Shown piece by piece: positions 8,142 through 16,545 of a stretch of DNA of 64,000 bases (the first letter of the stretch is position 1; every line of letters starts with the position of its first letter). A program made the position numbers and the translations under genes. Source of the DNA: Nonlabens antarcticus (lineage in GTDB: Bacteria > Bacteroidota > Bacteroidia > Flavobacteriales > Flavobacteriaceae); NCBI RefSeq assembly GCF_015356755.1, contig NZ_JADFCO010000065.1:496001-560000 (forward strand). Reading direction: 5' to 3'. The notes below the pieces were generated by a model. The model did no database searches and had not been told where the DNA came from. It worked only from the letters and a program-made list of their open reading frames with translations.

Positions 8142-10424
8142 ATGAAGTTGAAATTCCTTATCTTATTGTTGGTTACAAGCGCTGTCACCGCACAGGATTT
8201 CACAGAGGAATGGGAAGGACTTTTTTCATTCAATAGAATAGTCGATGTGGAGCAAACGACCACAGCAGTTTATGCCGCCAGTGAAAATGCGGTGTTTGTA
8301 TATGATATAGGAAGTCGCAGTTTTACCACCATCACCACCGTTAATGGATTGAGTGGTGATTCCATTTCTCAAATATTTTATAGAGAAAGTGATGAGCAAC
8401 TGGTTATAGGATATCAAAATGGTTTGATACAGATTGTTCAAGATGATGTTGTGCTAGATGTAGTTGCGATACGTGATAAACAGATCATCAGTCCAGACCG
8501 CAAGCAAATCAATCAGTTCAAGCAAAATGGGAATTTGCTTTATGTGGCCACAGATTTTGGAATAGCTATATATGATCTGGAACGGTTGGAATTTAATGAC
8601 ACTTATTTTATAGGAGAGAATGGAGCACAACTGCGCGTGAAATCCATTGAAATGTTCGAGGGATTTCTATATGCTGGCACAACAGATGCAGGAATACGTC
8701 GCGCGGATATTACAGACCCTTTCTTGATCGATTTTGACAACTGGAATCAAACAAATTTTGGAGCATATAATGAGGTTGTCGCGGTAGGAAATAATTTATT
8801 TGCAATTGATACAGGCGGGACTTTTCTCAAGCTCAATGGAGCAGCTCTTGTGATTACAGGTAGTTTCCCCTCCCCCAGCGTTGATGCAACTGCAACAGAT
8901 AATAGATTGACGGTAAGCGGTGAGAATTATGTTCAAGTTCTAGATGAAACCGGAAATGTTATCACAAACGTCAGCACCATAAATGGAGAGACCTTTAGGT
9001 TTACCAGCGCAGATCTAAAAGGATCTGATCTTTATATAGGAACTTTTGATCGCGGATTGATACGATTGAATAGCAATACCACAAATACAGCAGAATTTAT
9101 AATTGCAGACGGGCCCACGAGAAATAGAGCGTTTTCAGTTTCTACATCGCCTAATGAATTGTGGGTGGGTTATGGTGACTATGATGTGATATATAATCCG
9201 TTTCCGCTGGAGGAATTTGGAATCAGTCATTTGGTGGAAGACGTTTGGACAAACTACGAACCAGCAGACGTGAATAACATCAGTAGTATTTCCAGTATTA
9301 CCATCAATCCAGATAACCCAGATGAGGTCTATCTCAATTCTATGCATAATGGAATTCTTCAATTTATTGACGGCGCGGCAGGCATACAATATGGTATCAA
9401 TAACAGCTCGTTAACGAGTATCCTTCCGCCCAGTCAAGAATTTGTGCGTGTACCCTCCAGTACTTTTGATAATGAAGGAAACCTAATAGCGATTGCTTCT
9501 CAAGTGGACGCGGTGATCAATCGGCTTAATTCTGAAGGTTCTTGGGAAGGTATTGATGTCTCAAAGGAATATCCAGAACTAGATGGTGACAATAAGGAAA
9601 GCGCCACAAAAGTGGTGGTAACAAGAGCAGGTAATGTGATTTTTGGGACTACAGACCTTGGTGTGTTTGCCTACAATCCGGATGATAATAGTTATGGCAG
9701 ATTAACTGATGCAGTCCAGCAGGGAAACCTGATCAATAATTATGTGGGAGCGTTAACACTGGATCAAAATGAGCAATTGTGGATAGGTAGTAATTTGGGC
9801 CTTCGTGTTTACTTCAATGCTAATAGCATCCTTTCTGAAAATCCCTCAGATGCTAGAGCAATCATCATAGAAGATCAAAATGGAATCCCTAGAGAATTGC
9901 TATTAGATGAAGCAATCCTAGATATAGAAGTGGATGGAAATAATAGAAAGTGGGTTGCAACCGCGAGTTCAGGAGCATTTTTATTCTCACCTTCAGGACA
10001 AGAAACTATTTTTCAATTTACAAAAGACAATTCGCCGTTACCTTCAAATGGTGTGAATGATATCGCCATTGATGATGCTACTGGTAAAGTTTATTTTGCA
10101 ACCGATAACGGTATCGTTTCATTTCAGGGAGATCGCAGCAGCAAACCTTCAGAGAACCTAGAAAATGTATTTGCTTTTCCCAATCCCGTTAAACCTGGAT
10201 TTGATGGTAATGTTACTATTGATGGTCTTACTGATCGCGCTAGAATAAAAATAACCGACATAGAAGGGAACCTCGTTTTTGAAGTGGTATCACAGGGCGG
10301 GAGTGTTCAATGGGACACGAGAAGCTTTAATGGAAATCGGGTTTCCTCTGGAGTTTACATGTTATTGATCTCTACAAATGATAATATAGAAACTACCGTT
10401 TCTAAGATTATGATCATCCGCTAG
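8142..10424 (+). CDS. porZ: PorZ-like type IX secretion protein (beta-propellers plus C-terminal domain)
   Basis: Surface/periplasmic component needed for type IX secretion; in Porphyromonas PorZ it delivers anionic LPS to the sortase complex. About 760 residues from ATG 8142, where a signal peptide starts (hydrophobic 4-14, cut after V-T-A). Repeated propeller-blade motifs recur, such as L-Y-V-A-T-D-F-G-I-A-I-Y-D and V-Y-F-A-T-D-N-G-I-V-S-F, giving two seven-bladed-type domains. The last 80 residues, beginning A-F-P-N-P-V-K-P-G, form the type IX C-terminal sorting-type domain and end K-I-M-I-I-R. The stop codon abuts the recO ATG, an arrangement common in Bacteroidota that supports the assignment. 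Confidence 0.85.
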   Translation: MKLKFLILLLVTSAVTAQDFTEEWEGLFSFNRIVDVEQTTTAVYAASENAVFVYDIGSRSFTTITTVNGLSGDSISQIFYRESDEQLVIGYQNGLIQIVQDDVVLDVVAIRDKQIISPDRKQINQFKQNGNLLYVATDFGIAIYDLERLEFNDTYFIGENGAQLRVKSIEMFEGFLYAGTTDAGIRRADITDPFLIDFDNWNQTNFGAYNEVVAVGNNLFAIDTGGTFLKLNGAALVITGSFPSPSVDATATDNRLTVSGENYVQVLDETGNVITNVSTINGETFRFTSADLKGSDLYIGTFDRGLIRLNSNTTNTAEFIIADGPTRNRAFSVSTSPNELWVGYGDYDVIYNPFPLEEFGISHLVEDVWTNYEPADVNNISSISSITINPDNPDEVYLNSMHNGILQFIDGAAGIQYGINNSSLTSILPPSQEFVRVPSSTFDNEGNLIAIASQVDAVINRLNSEGSWEGIDVSKEYPELDGDNKESATKVVVTRAGNVIFGTTDLGVFAYNPDDNSYGRLTDAVQQGNLINNYVGALTLDQNEQLWIGSNLGLRVYFNANSILSENPSDARAIIIEDQNGIPRELLLDEAILDIEVDGNNRKWVATASSGAFLFSPSGQETIFQFTKDNSPLPSNGVNDIAIDDATGKVYFATDNGIVSFQGDRSSKPSENLENVFAFPNPVKPGFDGNVTIDGLTDRARIKITDIEGNLVFEVVSQGGSVQWDTRSFNGNRVSSGVYMLLISTNDNIETTVSKIMIIR

Positions 10425-11147
10425 ATGATCGTCCGGACGCCAGCCATAGTGCTGTCCACTTTAAAATATGGCGAGTCAGATCTTATTGCGCGACTTTACA
10501 CAAAAGAACTGGGGACTCAAAGCTACATGCTCAAAGGAATCCGTAAAACCCGAAAAGGCAAATTGCGGGTTTCTTATTTCCAACCCTTGACTCAACTTGA
10601 GATAGAAACCCAGCATAAAGGGAAAGGAACACTGGAGTATATTAAAGAAGCTTCCATTTCTTACACTTATGTAAATATTCCAGTGGACATTGCAAAAAGC
10701 AGTGTGGCGCTATTTTTTGGTGAGGTGTTGTCACAATTGCTGACAGAGCAACAACCGGACGAGCAACTGTTCAATTACCTGAGTGGCGTTTTTGAATTTC
10801 TGGATCAAACAGATCATGTGGCTAATTTTACCATCAAAACATTGCTGGATATGAGCGAGTTAATGGGATTTGGGATGGATAAATCCACGATGGAGTTTCC
10901 TTATTTCAATATGCTCGATGGCAGTTTTGATAATAACGGAATGCAGCCCCACCATTTGAGTGATGAAGAAAGCGCCTTATTCAAAATTTTCATTGGTACA
11001 CATTTTGATGCAATTCAGAATATTAAAATCAACCGAAACCAGCGCGCTGTATTGCTAAATTTAGTGCTCGATTACTTTAAGATTCATTTGCATACCTTCA
11101 AGAAACCTACCTCTCTAACCATTTTAAAACAGTTATTCGATACGTGA
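10425..11147 (+). CDS. recO: DNA repair protein RecO
   Basis: Recombination mediator that helps load RecA on SSB-coated single strands and anneals complementary strands. 240 residues, typical length. The N-terminal OB-fold is visible in the opening: A-I-V-L-S-T-L-K-Y-G-E-S-D-L-I-A-R-L-Y-T, followed by K-G-I-R and Q-P-L-T-Q-L-E-I; the rest is the helical RecO_C domain. The usual zinc-finger cysteines are absent, as in many Bacteroidota RecO proteins. ATG directly follows the porZ stop and the stop overlaps the next gene's GTG (GTGA), so translation is coupled through the run. Confidence 0.93.
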   Translation: MIVRTPAIVLSTLKYGESDLIARLYTKELGTQSYMLKGIRKTRKGKLRVSYFQPLTQLEIETQHKGKGTLEYIKEASISYTYVNIPVDIAKSSVALFFGEVLSQLLTEQQPDEQLFNYLSGVFEFLDQTDHVANFTIKTLLDMSELMGFGMDKSTMEFPYFNMLDGSFDNNGMQPHHLSDEESALFKIFIGTHFDAIQNIKINRNQRAVLLNLVLDYFKIHLHTFKKPTSLTILKQLFDT

Positions 11148-13555
11148 AAATTTTTACTTTACTTCTCGCTTTTTTATGTGTTTCAGCTACACTTTCAGCA
11201 CAGCAAGTTCAAGTGTTTGACCGGGAAACCGGTGAGCCTATTGCCAGCGTTGCAATATATAATCAGGACAAACAGAAATCTACCTTTACGGACATCAACG
11301 GTAAAGCAGACCTTAAATTATTTAATTCTACAGAGCAGATTTACTTCCGCAGTTTTGCTTTTGAAACTTTTAGAACGACTATAGAAAACATCATTCGTGC
11401 AAATAATAGAGTAGAATTAACTCCTACTTCTGAAGCTATGAATCCCGTGGTGGTTTCCGTTTCTAAATTTGAACAACGCAAGAAAGATATTCCGCAGACC
11501 ATAATTAGTACTACTAAAGAGGAAATAGTTTTCCAAAACCCACAGACCAGTGCAGATCTATTGCAGCAGACCGGTCAGGTTTATGTTCAAAAATCCCAAC
11601 AAGGTGGTGGTAGTCCTTTAATACGTGGTTTTTCTACCAATAGATTATTAATTACAGTAGATGGTGTGCGCATGAATACGGCGATCTTTCGTGGTGGGAA
11701 TTTGCAAAATGTGATTTCGATCGATCCGCTTAGTGTGGAACGAACTGAGGTAATTCTAGGTCCGGGAAGTGTGGTTTATGGTAGCGATGCTATAGGTGGC
11801 GTTATGAATTTCTATACGCAGACTCCTGAGTTTTCTAATACTAAAAACAGTAACTTCAGTGGTAATGGGATTGTTCGTTATGCCACGGCTAATGATGAGA
11901 AAACGGCACATTTAGATTTCAATTACGGCACTGAAAAATTTGCCAGTGCGACCAGTATCAGCCTGAATTCCTTTGGGGATTTGAGAATGGGATCGCACGG
12001 TCCTGACGAATATTTGCGCCCGCGTTATGCCGTGCGTCGCAACGGTCAGGATATGGTGGTAGATAATGACGATCCAGAAGTACAGGTTCCCACGGGCTAT
12101 GACCAGTTAAACTTGCTGCAAAAATTCAGCTACCGACCTAGTCTTGACTGGAAATTTGACCTAGGCTTGATTTATACAGCGACTACCGATTATAGCAGGT
12201 ATGATGCATTAAATCGCTTTCGCGGAAGCGGTGATCCCAGACAATCTGAGTGGTATTATGGCCCGCAAAAATGGTTCATGCTCAATGCAAAAGCCCAGCA
12301 CCGTGGGAATGGAACATGGTATGATAAAGTGATTATTACACAGGCTTATCAAAAATTTAATGAAGGCCGCAACACGCGTAAATATGAATCTCCAGAGCTT
12401 TTTGAAAATGATGAGCAGGTCGATGCCTTGAGTACGTCCATAGATTTTGAACGCCGCAATGGGGCAAATAACACCTTGTTTTATGGTGTGGAATACCTGA
12501 ATAATAAAGTAAGTTCTGATGGAAGTGTGCGCAATATTGAAACCGGTGACCAGCAGGATGCCGCGACCCGTTACCCTGATGGGTCGACCTGGCAATCGCT
12601 GGCGGCATATGCCAGTTATCAGTGGAAAATCCGGGAAAACCTGACCTTGCAAACCGGTGCGAGGTACAATCAGATCTGGATTGATGCCGATTTTGATAAC
12701 ACCTTCTTTAATTTTCCTTTTGACAGTGCAACGGTAAATACAGGTGCGTTGACAGGTGCGGCGGGAGTGACGTATCAACCTGAGCCTAGCTGGGAATTGC
12801 GAGCCAACTTAAGTACGGCGTTTAGAGCTCCTAATATTGATGATATAGGAAAGATCTTTGACCCCAGTCCAGGAACCGTTGTGGTTCCAAATCCTGATAT
12901 TAAACCAGAGTACTCCTATAATGCTGAGGTGGGCGTGAAAAAGAGTTTTGGAGATCGTTTTACGGTAGATGTTGCTGGATATTATACCATTTTAGAAGAT
13001 GCTCTTGTCCCACGCAACTTCAATTTGAATGGTGAAGATATGATAGTCTATCAAGGAGAACTGAGTCAGGTACAAGCAATTCAGAATTCTGAACGCTCTG
13101 AAGTTTATGGTTTTGAAGTCGGTATGGATTATAAAATCTCAAACCGATTTAAATTTTATGGTCATTACACGTGGTTAGATGGTAAGCAGGAAGAAGAGGA
13201 TGGCAGCGAGGTTGCGGTACGTCACGTCGCGCCGGCTTTTGGAGATGCGCACCTCGTTTACAATCAAGGTAAGTTGAAACTGGATGCATTTACCATTTTC
13301 AACGGTCAGTTTGATTTTGAGGACCTGGCTCCCAGCCAGCAGAGTCGGGATTACTTATATGCTATTGATGGCGATGGAAACCCTTTCTCGCCATCATGGT
13401 ACACTCTAAATTTAAGAACTCAATACCAATTCACTAATAGTTTGAGTGCTATTGCAACTCTTGAGAATATTACAGACCAGCGTTACAGAACCTACTCGTC
13501 TGGAATTACAGCCGCGGGACGCAGTTTGATTCTTGCGCTTAACTATTCTTTTTAA
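11144..13555 (+). CDS. TonB-dependent outer-membrane receptor, haem/iron-type
   Basis: 803 residues starting at GTG 11144, coupled to recO by a GTGA overlap. Order: signal peptide (1-19, cut after L-S-A), carboxypeptidase-like domain (about 20-95), plug domain with G-G-G-S-P-L-I-R-G-F and D-G-V-R-M-N, then the 22-strand barrel ending in Leu-Asn-Tyr-Ser-Phe. The plug sequence S-P-L-I-R-G-F-S-T-N-R-L-L-I and V-I-L-G-P-G-S-V-V-Y-G-S-D-A-I-G-G-V are those of the haemoglobin/transferrin/lactoferrin receptor branch, so haem or an iron complex is the likeliest substrate, although vitamin or metal chelate uptake remains possible. No iron-regulator box was identified. A palindrome copy lies within it at 12215. 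Confidence 0.9.
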   Translation: MKIFTLLLAFLCVSATLSAQQVQVFDRETGEPIASVAIYNQDKQKSTFTDINGKADLKLFNSTEQIYFRSFAFETFRTTIENIIRANNRVELTPTSEAMNPVVVSVSKFEQRKKDIPQTIISTTKEEIVFQNPQTSADLLQQTGQVYVQKSQQGGGSPLIRGFSTNRLLITVDGVRMNTAIFRGGNLQNVISIDPLSVERTEVILGPGSVVYGSDAIGGVMNFYTQTPEFSNTKNSNFSGNGIVRYATANDEKTAHLDFNYGTEKFASATSISLNSFGDLRMGSHGPDEYLRPRYAVRRNGQDMVVDNDDPEVQVPTGYDQLNLLQKFSYRPSLDWKFDLGLIYTATTDYSRYDALNRFRGSGDPRQSEWYYGPQKWFMLNAKAQHRGNGTWYDKVIITQAYQKFNEGRNTRKYESPELFENDEQVDALSTSIDFERRNGANNTLFYGVEYLNNKVSSDGSVRNIETGDQQDAATRYPDGSTWQSLAAYASYQWKIRENLTLQTGARYNQIWIDADFDNTFFNFPFDSATVNTGALTGAAGVTYQPEPSWELRANLSTAFRAPNIDDIGKIFDPSPGTVVVPNPDIKPEYSYNAEVGVKKSFGDRFTVDVAGYYTILEDALVPRNFNLNGEDMIVYQGELSQVQAIQNSERSEVYGFEVGMDYKISNRFKFYGHYTWLDGKQEEEDGSEVAVRHVAPAFGDAHLVYNQGKLKLDAFTIFNGQFDFEDLAPSQQSRDYLYAIDGDGNPFSPSWYTLNLRTQYQFTNSLSAIATLENITDQRYRTYSSGITAAGRSLILALNYSF
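12215..12230. repeat. Palindrome variant CGCTTTCGCGGAAGCG in the receptor gene
   Basis: One mismatch to the family; read through as R-F-R-G-S-G, in an extracellular-loop-like part of the TonB receptor. Confidence 0.75.
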
Positions 13556-13565
13556 AAATCGTTTG

Positions 13566-14057
13566 ATGAAAAATACAGGAATTTGTAGTGCGATTTGTTT
13601 GCTTTTATTTTTTGCTTCCTGCAAATCAGATAAGAATACGGACAGTATTCCACCACAGGAAGATCTCGTGAATATGATTATTGTCAAGCGCGGTGCTTTC
13701 CATTACGATACATTTGAGTTAGAGGATACGATCGTAAAATTTATACCTAAAGATAGCGGTATGATTGAGGAGTTTCCTCAATACACCATGCCATCAGAAA
13801 CCCACATTTCTAAGGAAGAATCTAATGACTTTTTTGAACAGATCGTGGAGATGGGCTTTTTTGAATTAAAGGACAACTATAAAAGTAAAACTACCGATAA
13901 CAGCATGCTAGAAGTTAGTGTTGCTTATAATGGGAAGATAAAAACAGTAGCGTCAGAAGATTTCCAGCGCAACTGTCCAGAAGTACTACAATTTATAGAA
14001 AATGAAATGGTCCGCTTGCACGGGAAGGATCTAAAACGCCGATTACTCCCAGGATAA
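13566..14057 (+). CDS. Small lipoprotein of unknown function
   Basis: About 163 residues from ATG 13566; an upstream in-frame ATG at 13533 would overlap the receptor's 3' end and place codons before the signal peptide. The signal peptide ends in the lipobox F-A-S-C (Cys about 19), so the protein is lipid-anchored, probably at the outer membrane. The mature part is short, acidic, and has a single later Cys (R-N-C-P-E). I do not recognise the domain. It lies 10 bases after the receptor gene and 12 before pdeM, so it belongs to the same transcription unit. Confidence 0.75.
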   Translation: MKNTGICSAICLLLFFASCKSDKNTDSIPPQEDLVNMIIVKRGAFHYDTFELEDTIVKFIPKDSGMIEEFPQYTMPSETHISKEESNDFFEQIVEMGFFELKDNYKSKTTDNSMLEVSVAYNGKIKTVASEDFQRNCPEVLQFIENEMVRLHGKDLKRRLLPG

Positions 14058-14069
14058 AAAAATCAAACC

Positions 14070-14705
14070 TTGAGTCTGGAAATTACATTACACGATCAAA
14101 CCTTTCAACTGCATTCCTCTGGCGCCTGTTATTGGGTGGAGCAGGATGTTATTTTGTTAGCAGACGTCCATTTGGGAAAAAGTGCCCATTTTAGAAAGCA
14201 TGGAATGGCGGTTCCTTCTCAGGCAGATGATAATGAATACGATAAACTTAATGCAGTTATTGAAGAGTTTAAGCCAGCGCGGCTTTGGTTTTTAGGAGAT
14301 TTATTTCATTCCTATCAAAATGCTGAATGGCACTTTTTTGAACAATGGGTGCGCATGCAGTCGATTGAAATTGTGCTCGTAATGGGGAATCACGATGTCA
14401 TAGGAAAGGAACATTTTCAAATGCTGGGGATAAAAACGGTAGATCAAATCCAGATGGGATCCTTTTTTTTAACCCACCATCCAGCTGAAGTAGATGGCCA
14501 TTTCAACATTGCGGGCCACATACATCCAGCGGTGAAGCTAACCGGTGTGGGACGCCAGCGCATGAAGATTCCCTGTTTTTTTTGCACGGAGTCGGGAATG
14601 ATTTTGCGCGCTTTTGGTGACTTTACGGGCACGTATGCCTTAAAGCCCAAAAAGGGCAACCGTATCTTTGCCTGTGTGGAAAATGAAGTCATTGAGTTGG
14701 CATAA
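14070..14705 (+). CDS. pdeM: Ligase-associated metallophosphoesterase PdeM
   Basis: Calcineurin-like phosphoesterase of 211 residues. The metal-binding motifs are all present: D-V-H-L-G-K (about 30), G-D-L-F-H (about 76), G-N-H-D (about 104) and G-H-I-H-P (about 146). The opening and K-S-A-H-F-R-K-H-G-M-A-V-P are typical of the PdeM/YfcE-like group found with DNA ligase D and Lhr helicase in DNA-damage modules; those partners are not in this window. Start is TTG 14070, since no ATG lies in frame before the first motif. Likely last gene of the porZ-recO run. Confidence 0.88.
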   Translation: MSLEITLHDQTFQLHSSGACYWVEQDVILLADVHLGKSAHFRKHGMAVPSQADDNEYDKLNAVIEEFKPARLWFLGDLFHSYQNAEWHFFEQWVRMQSIEIVLVMGNHDVIGKEHFQMLGIKTVDQIQMGSFFLTHHPAEVDGHFNIAGHIHPAVKLTGVGRQRMKIPCFFCTESGMILRAFGDFTGTYALKPKKGNRIFACVENEVIELA

Positions 14706-14712
14706 AAGGTTC

Positions 14713-14720
14713 TATATTTA
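14713..14720 (+). promoter_or_regulatory. Candidate -7 box TATATTTA for the TspO-like gene
   Basis: One mismatch to TAnnTTTG, 18 bases before ATG 14739. Confidence 0.4.
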
Positions 14721-14738
14721 ATCAACTAATCCATCATT

Positions 14739-15563
14739 ATGTATAAAAAACTCATCAGCATTTTGAATCTGGTCATTGTGATCGTTCTTATAGCTTGGAA
14801 CGGTTACGCAAATACCGGAAATTTCAATGGGAAAACGGTAGGTGATCTTAGCGCAGAATACAATAATTTATTCACGCCGGCGAGCTATGCCTTTTCCATC
14901 TGGGGTCTGGTTTTTCTGATGCTTCTGGTTTTTGGGGTGTATGGTGTTTATGCCGCTTTCGCGAAAGCGAAATCCCTCCAACCTCGCGGCTACAGGACAA
15001 ATTTTGTTACTTCCACATTTCCCTGGTTTTTACTGGCTAACATTTTCTGTACCGTTTGGGTAGGTTTCTGGTTGCAGGAAATGATTGCCGTTTCGGTAAT
15101 CTGTATGGTAGGAATTCTGGTGTGCCTCTTGATCTGTATCAAGAATCTGGATATGGAAATCTGGGATGCGCCTTTCCCTATTATTGCCTTTGTGTGGTGG
15201 CCGTTGTGTTTGTATGCGGGATGGATAAGTGTTGCGATTATTGCAAATGTTGCCAGTTATTTGAACGTACTTTTTGATATTCCTGAAAACCAACAAATTC
15301 TGGGAACGCTGGCCATGATTGTGATAGCGACGATAATTAACCTCTTGATGATCTGGTACCGCAACATGCGGGAATTTGCGAGTGTCGCTATATGGGCTTT
15401 GGTTGCAATTTATGTACGTCATACGGGAACGATGGATGATATCGCTTACCTGGCACTAGGCGCTGCCGTCGTTATTTTTATCAATATCTGCATTCATGGC
15501 TATCAAAACAGAGCCACAAATCCAGGACTGAAATTCCAGCAATGGAGAGCTTCTAAAGGTTAA
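14739..15563 (+). CDS. Tryptophan-rich TspO/MBR-like membrane protein
   Basis: 274-residue integral membrane protein with about seven to eight helices. F-T-P-A-S-Y-A-F-S-I-W-G-L-V-F near residue 46 is the hallmark of TspO/peripheral benzodiazepine receptor relatives, and W-W-P-L-C-L-Y-A-G-W follows in a later helix. It is longer than classical five-helix TspO (about 160), belonging to the extended tryptophan-rich group. TspO proteins bind porphyrins or sterols; a ligand cannot be assigned here. A palindrome copy inserts A-F-A-K-A-K in the loop after the second helix. Own promoter; ordinary start. Confidence 0.8.
   Translation: MYKKLISILNLVIVIVLIAWNGYANTGNFNGKTVGDLSAEYNNLFTPASYAFSIWGLVFLMLLVFGVYGVYAAFAKAKSLQPRGYRTNFVTSTFPWFLLANIFCTVWVGFWLQEMIAVSVICMVGILVCLLICIKNLDMEIWDAPFPIIAFVWWPLCLYAGWISVAIIANVASYLNVLFDIPENQQILGTLAMIVIATIINLLMIWYRNMREFASVAIWALVAIYVRHTGTMDDIAYLALGAAVVIFINICIHGYQNRATNPGLKFQQWRASKG
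14954..14969. repeat. Palindrome CGCTTTCGCGAAAGCG in the TspO-like gene
   Basis: Perfect 16-bp copy, read as A-F-A-K-A in a hydrophilic loop. Confidence 0.9.
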
Positions 15564-15681
15564 AAACTCTTGATGTTTTAAAAAAATCAAGAATTGAAGT
15601 ATGTAACTTGAATTATTGAATGGAAAGCTTTCGTTAATCTGATATTCTGAGAGTTGTTAATCTTCGTCTTATTTTCAATAG

Positions 15682-15724
15682 ATGCTTAAATTCTTAATTC
15701 TGTATCTTTGATAAATGCTTAAAT
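15682..15724 (+). promoter_or_regulatory. Promoter and probable operator of the toxin-antitoxin operon
   Basis: Exact -7 box TATCTTTG at 15703-15710 is flanked by two identical 10-mers ATGCTTAAAT at 15682-15691 and 15715-15724. Their starts are 33 bp apart, close to three helical turns, so both face the same side of DNA. This is a plausible binding site for autorepression by the antitoxin; the start codon is at 15728. Confidence 0.55.
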
Positions 15725-15727
15725 ACG

Positions 15728-15970
15728 ATGGATTTAGAAGCTAGAAAAATAGAGTTCGTTCAAGAGTTTTTAAGACTGCAAAATGAAGAAATCATCAGCG
15801 GTCTTGAAGAGTTATTGCGCAATAAAAAGGTTGATTTACTGGAACGTAGTTTTCAACCTATGTCAATGGAGCAGTATAATCTTGAAATGGATCAAGCGGT
15901 TAAAGACTCGGAAGATGGTCGTATGATTGAAGTGAATGATTTGAAAGCCAAAATAGAAAAATGGAATTAA
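15728..15970 (+). CDS. Antitoxin of a ParE/RelE-type module
   Basis: 80-residue acidic, largely helical protein with no recognisable membrane or secretion signal. It contains S-F-Q-P-M-S-M-E-Q-Y-N-L-E-M-D-Q-A, the kind of C-terminal wrap (P-M-S-x-x-E-F/Y-x-x-x-I/M) seen in flavobacterial antitoxins paired with ParE/RelE toxins. The ribbon-helix-helix part is not obvious by eye, so DNA binding is inferred from the operator-like repeats upstream. Its last 10 bases overlap the toxin gene, coupling translation. Confidence 0.75.
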   Translation: MDLEARKIEFVQEFLRLQNEEIISGLEELLRNKKVDLLERSFQPMSMEQYNLEMDQAVKDSEDGRMIEVNDLKAKIEKWN

Positions 15971-16278
15971 AGGTCTTCTGGTTGCAACTGGCAGAGGATA
16001 AACTGAATGACATCTACATTTATTACAGATTTAAGGCTGGTAAAAGAGTAGCTAAAAGAATCGTCAATGGAATTGTAGACAAAACTATAGGATTGGGGAT
16101 GCAATCTGAAATAGGACAGGTTGAAATAAGTCTTTTCCATCGTGATATGGAATACCGGTATCTCGTGTACGATAATTATAAAATTGTCTATTGGGTGAAC
16201 AGAATTGCAAATAGAATAGAGATTGCAAACGTTTTTGATTCACGCCAAAACCCTACCAAAATCTTCGAAACAAAATAG
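15961..16278 (+). CDS. ParE/RelE-superfamily toxin
   Basis: 105 residues, typical for the superfamily. The N-terminal strand and helix V-F-W-L-Q-L-A-E-D-K-L-N-D-I-Y-I-Y-Y, the central E-Y-R-Y-L-V-Y-D-N-Y-K-I-V-Y-W-V and the C-terminal I-A-N-V-F-D-S-R-Q-N-P match the RelE/ParE fold, where conserved Arg and strands form the active surface. ParE members poison gyrase and RelE members cleave mRNA at the ribosome; the pattern is closer to the ParE branch. Start ATG 15961 lies within the antitoxin's last codons. Confidence 0.85.
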   Translation: MELKVFWLQLAEDKLNDIYIYYRFKAGKRVAKRIVNGIVDKTIGLGMQSEIGQVEISLFHRDMEYRYLVYDNYKIVYWVNRIANRIEIANVFDSRQNPTKIFETK

Positions 16279-16545
16279 CTTACCTAATTTAGGAAGTATC
16301 CCATAAAACCGTATTTATTTTATAATCTGAAAATATTGGTGTTCGGTAAACAATCCACAGCTGTTTTTAAAAATAGTAAGCGCAGCCATTTGAATTATAA
16401 AATAAGATGCTGCTTCTCACCATTCTTGCTACTATGAAAATTTAAGACACACATTTATGAATATGGTGCATTTAGAAAATTAGTTCTGAAAAGTCTTTTT
16501 TCTTTGAGCGAAGCGATCTTTTTTCACTACTCGGACAACAGTGAA

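Noticed and set aside
10425-11147. RecO without zinc-finger Cys as a defective gene
   Set aside because: Length, OB-fold opening and tight coupling to porZ are normal; Cys-free RecO proteins are common in the phylum.
12209-12778. Open frame of 189 codons opposite the TonB receptor
   Set aside because: Antisense shadow of a well-supported receptor gene; rich in Arg, Cys and Ile as expected from the reverse complement.
15030-15422. Open frame of 130 codons opposite the TspO-like gene
   Set aside because: Antisense shadow with His/Asn/Gln-rich composition and no promoter.
16279-16545. Short inverted sequences after the toxin gene as a terminator or RNA
   Set aside because: No stem longer than a few base pairs with a T-tract could be found by reading both strands.
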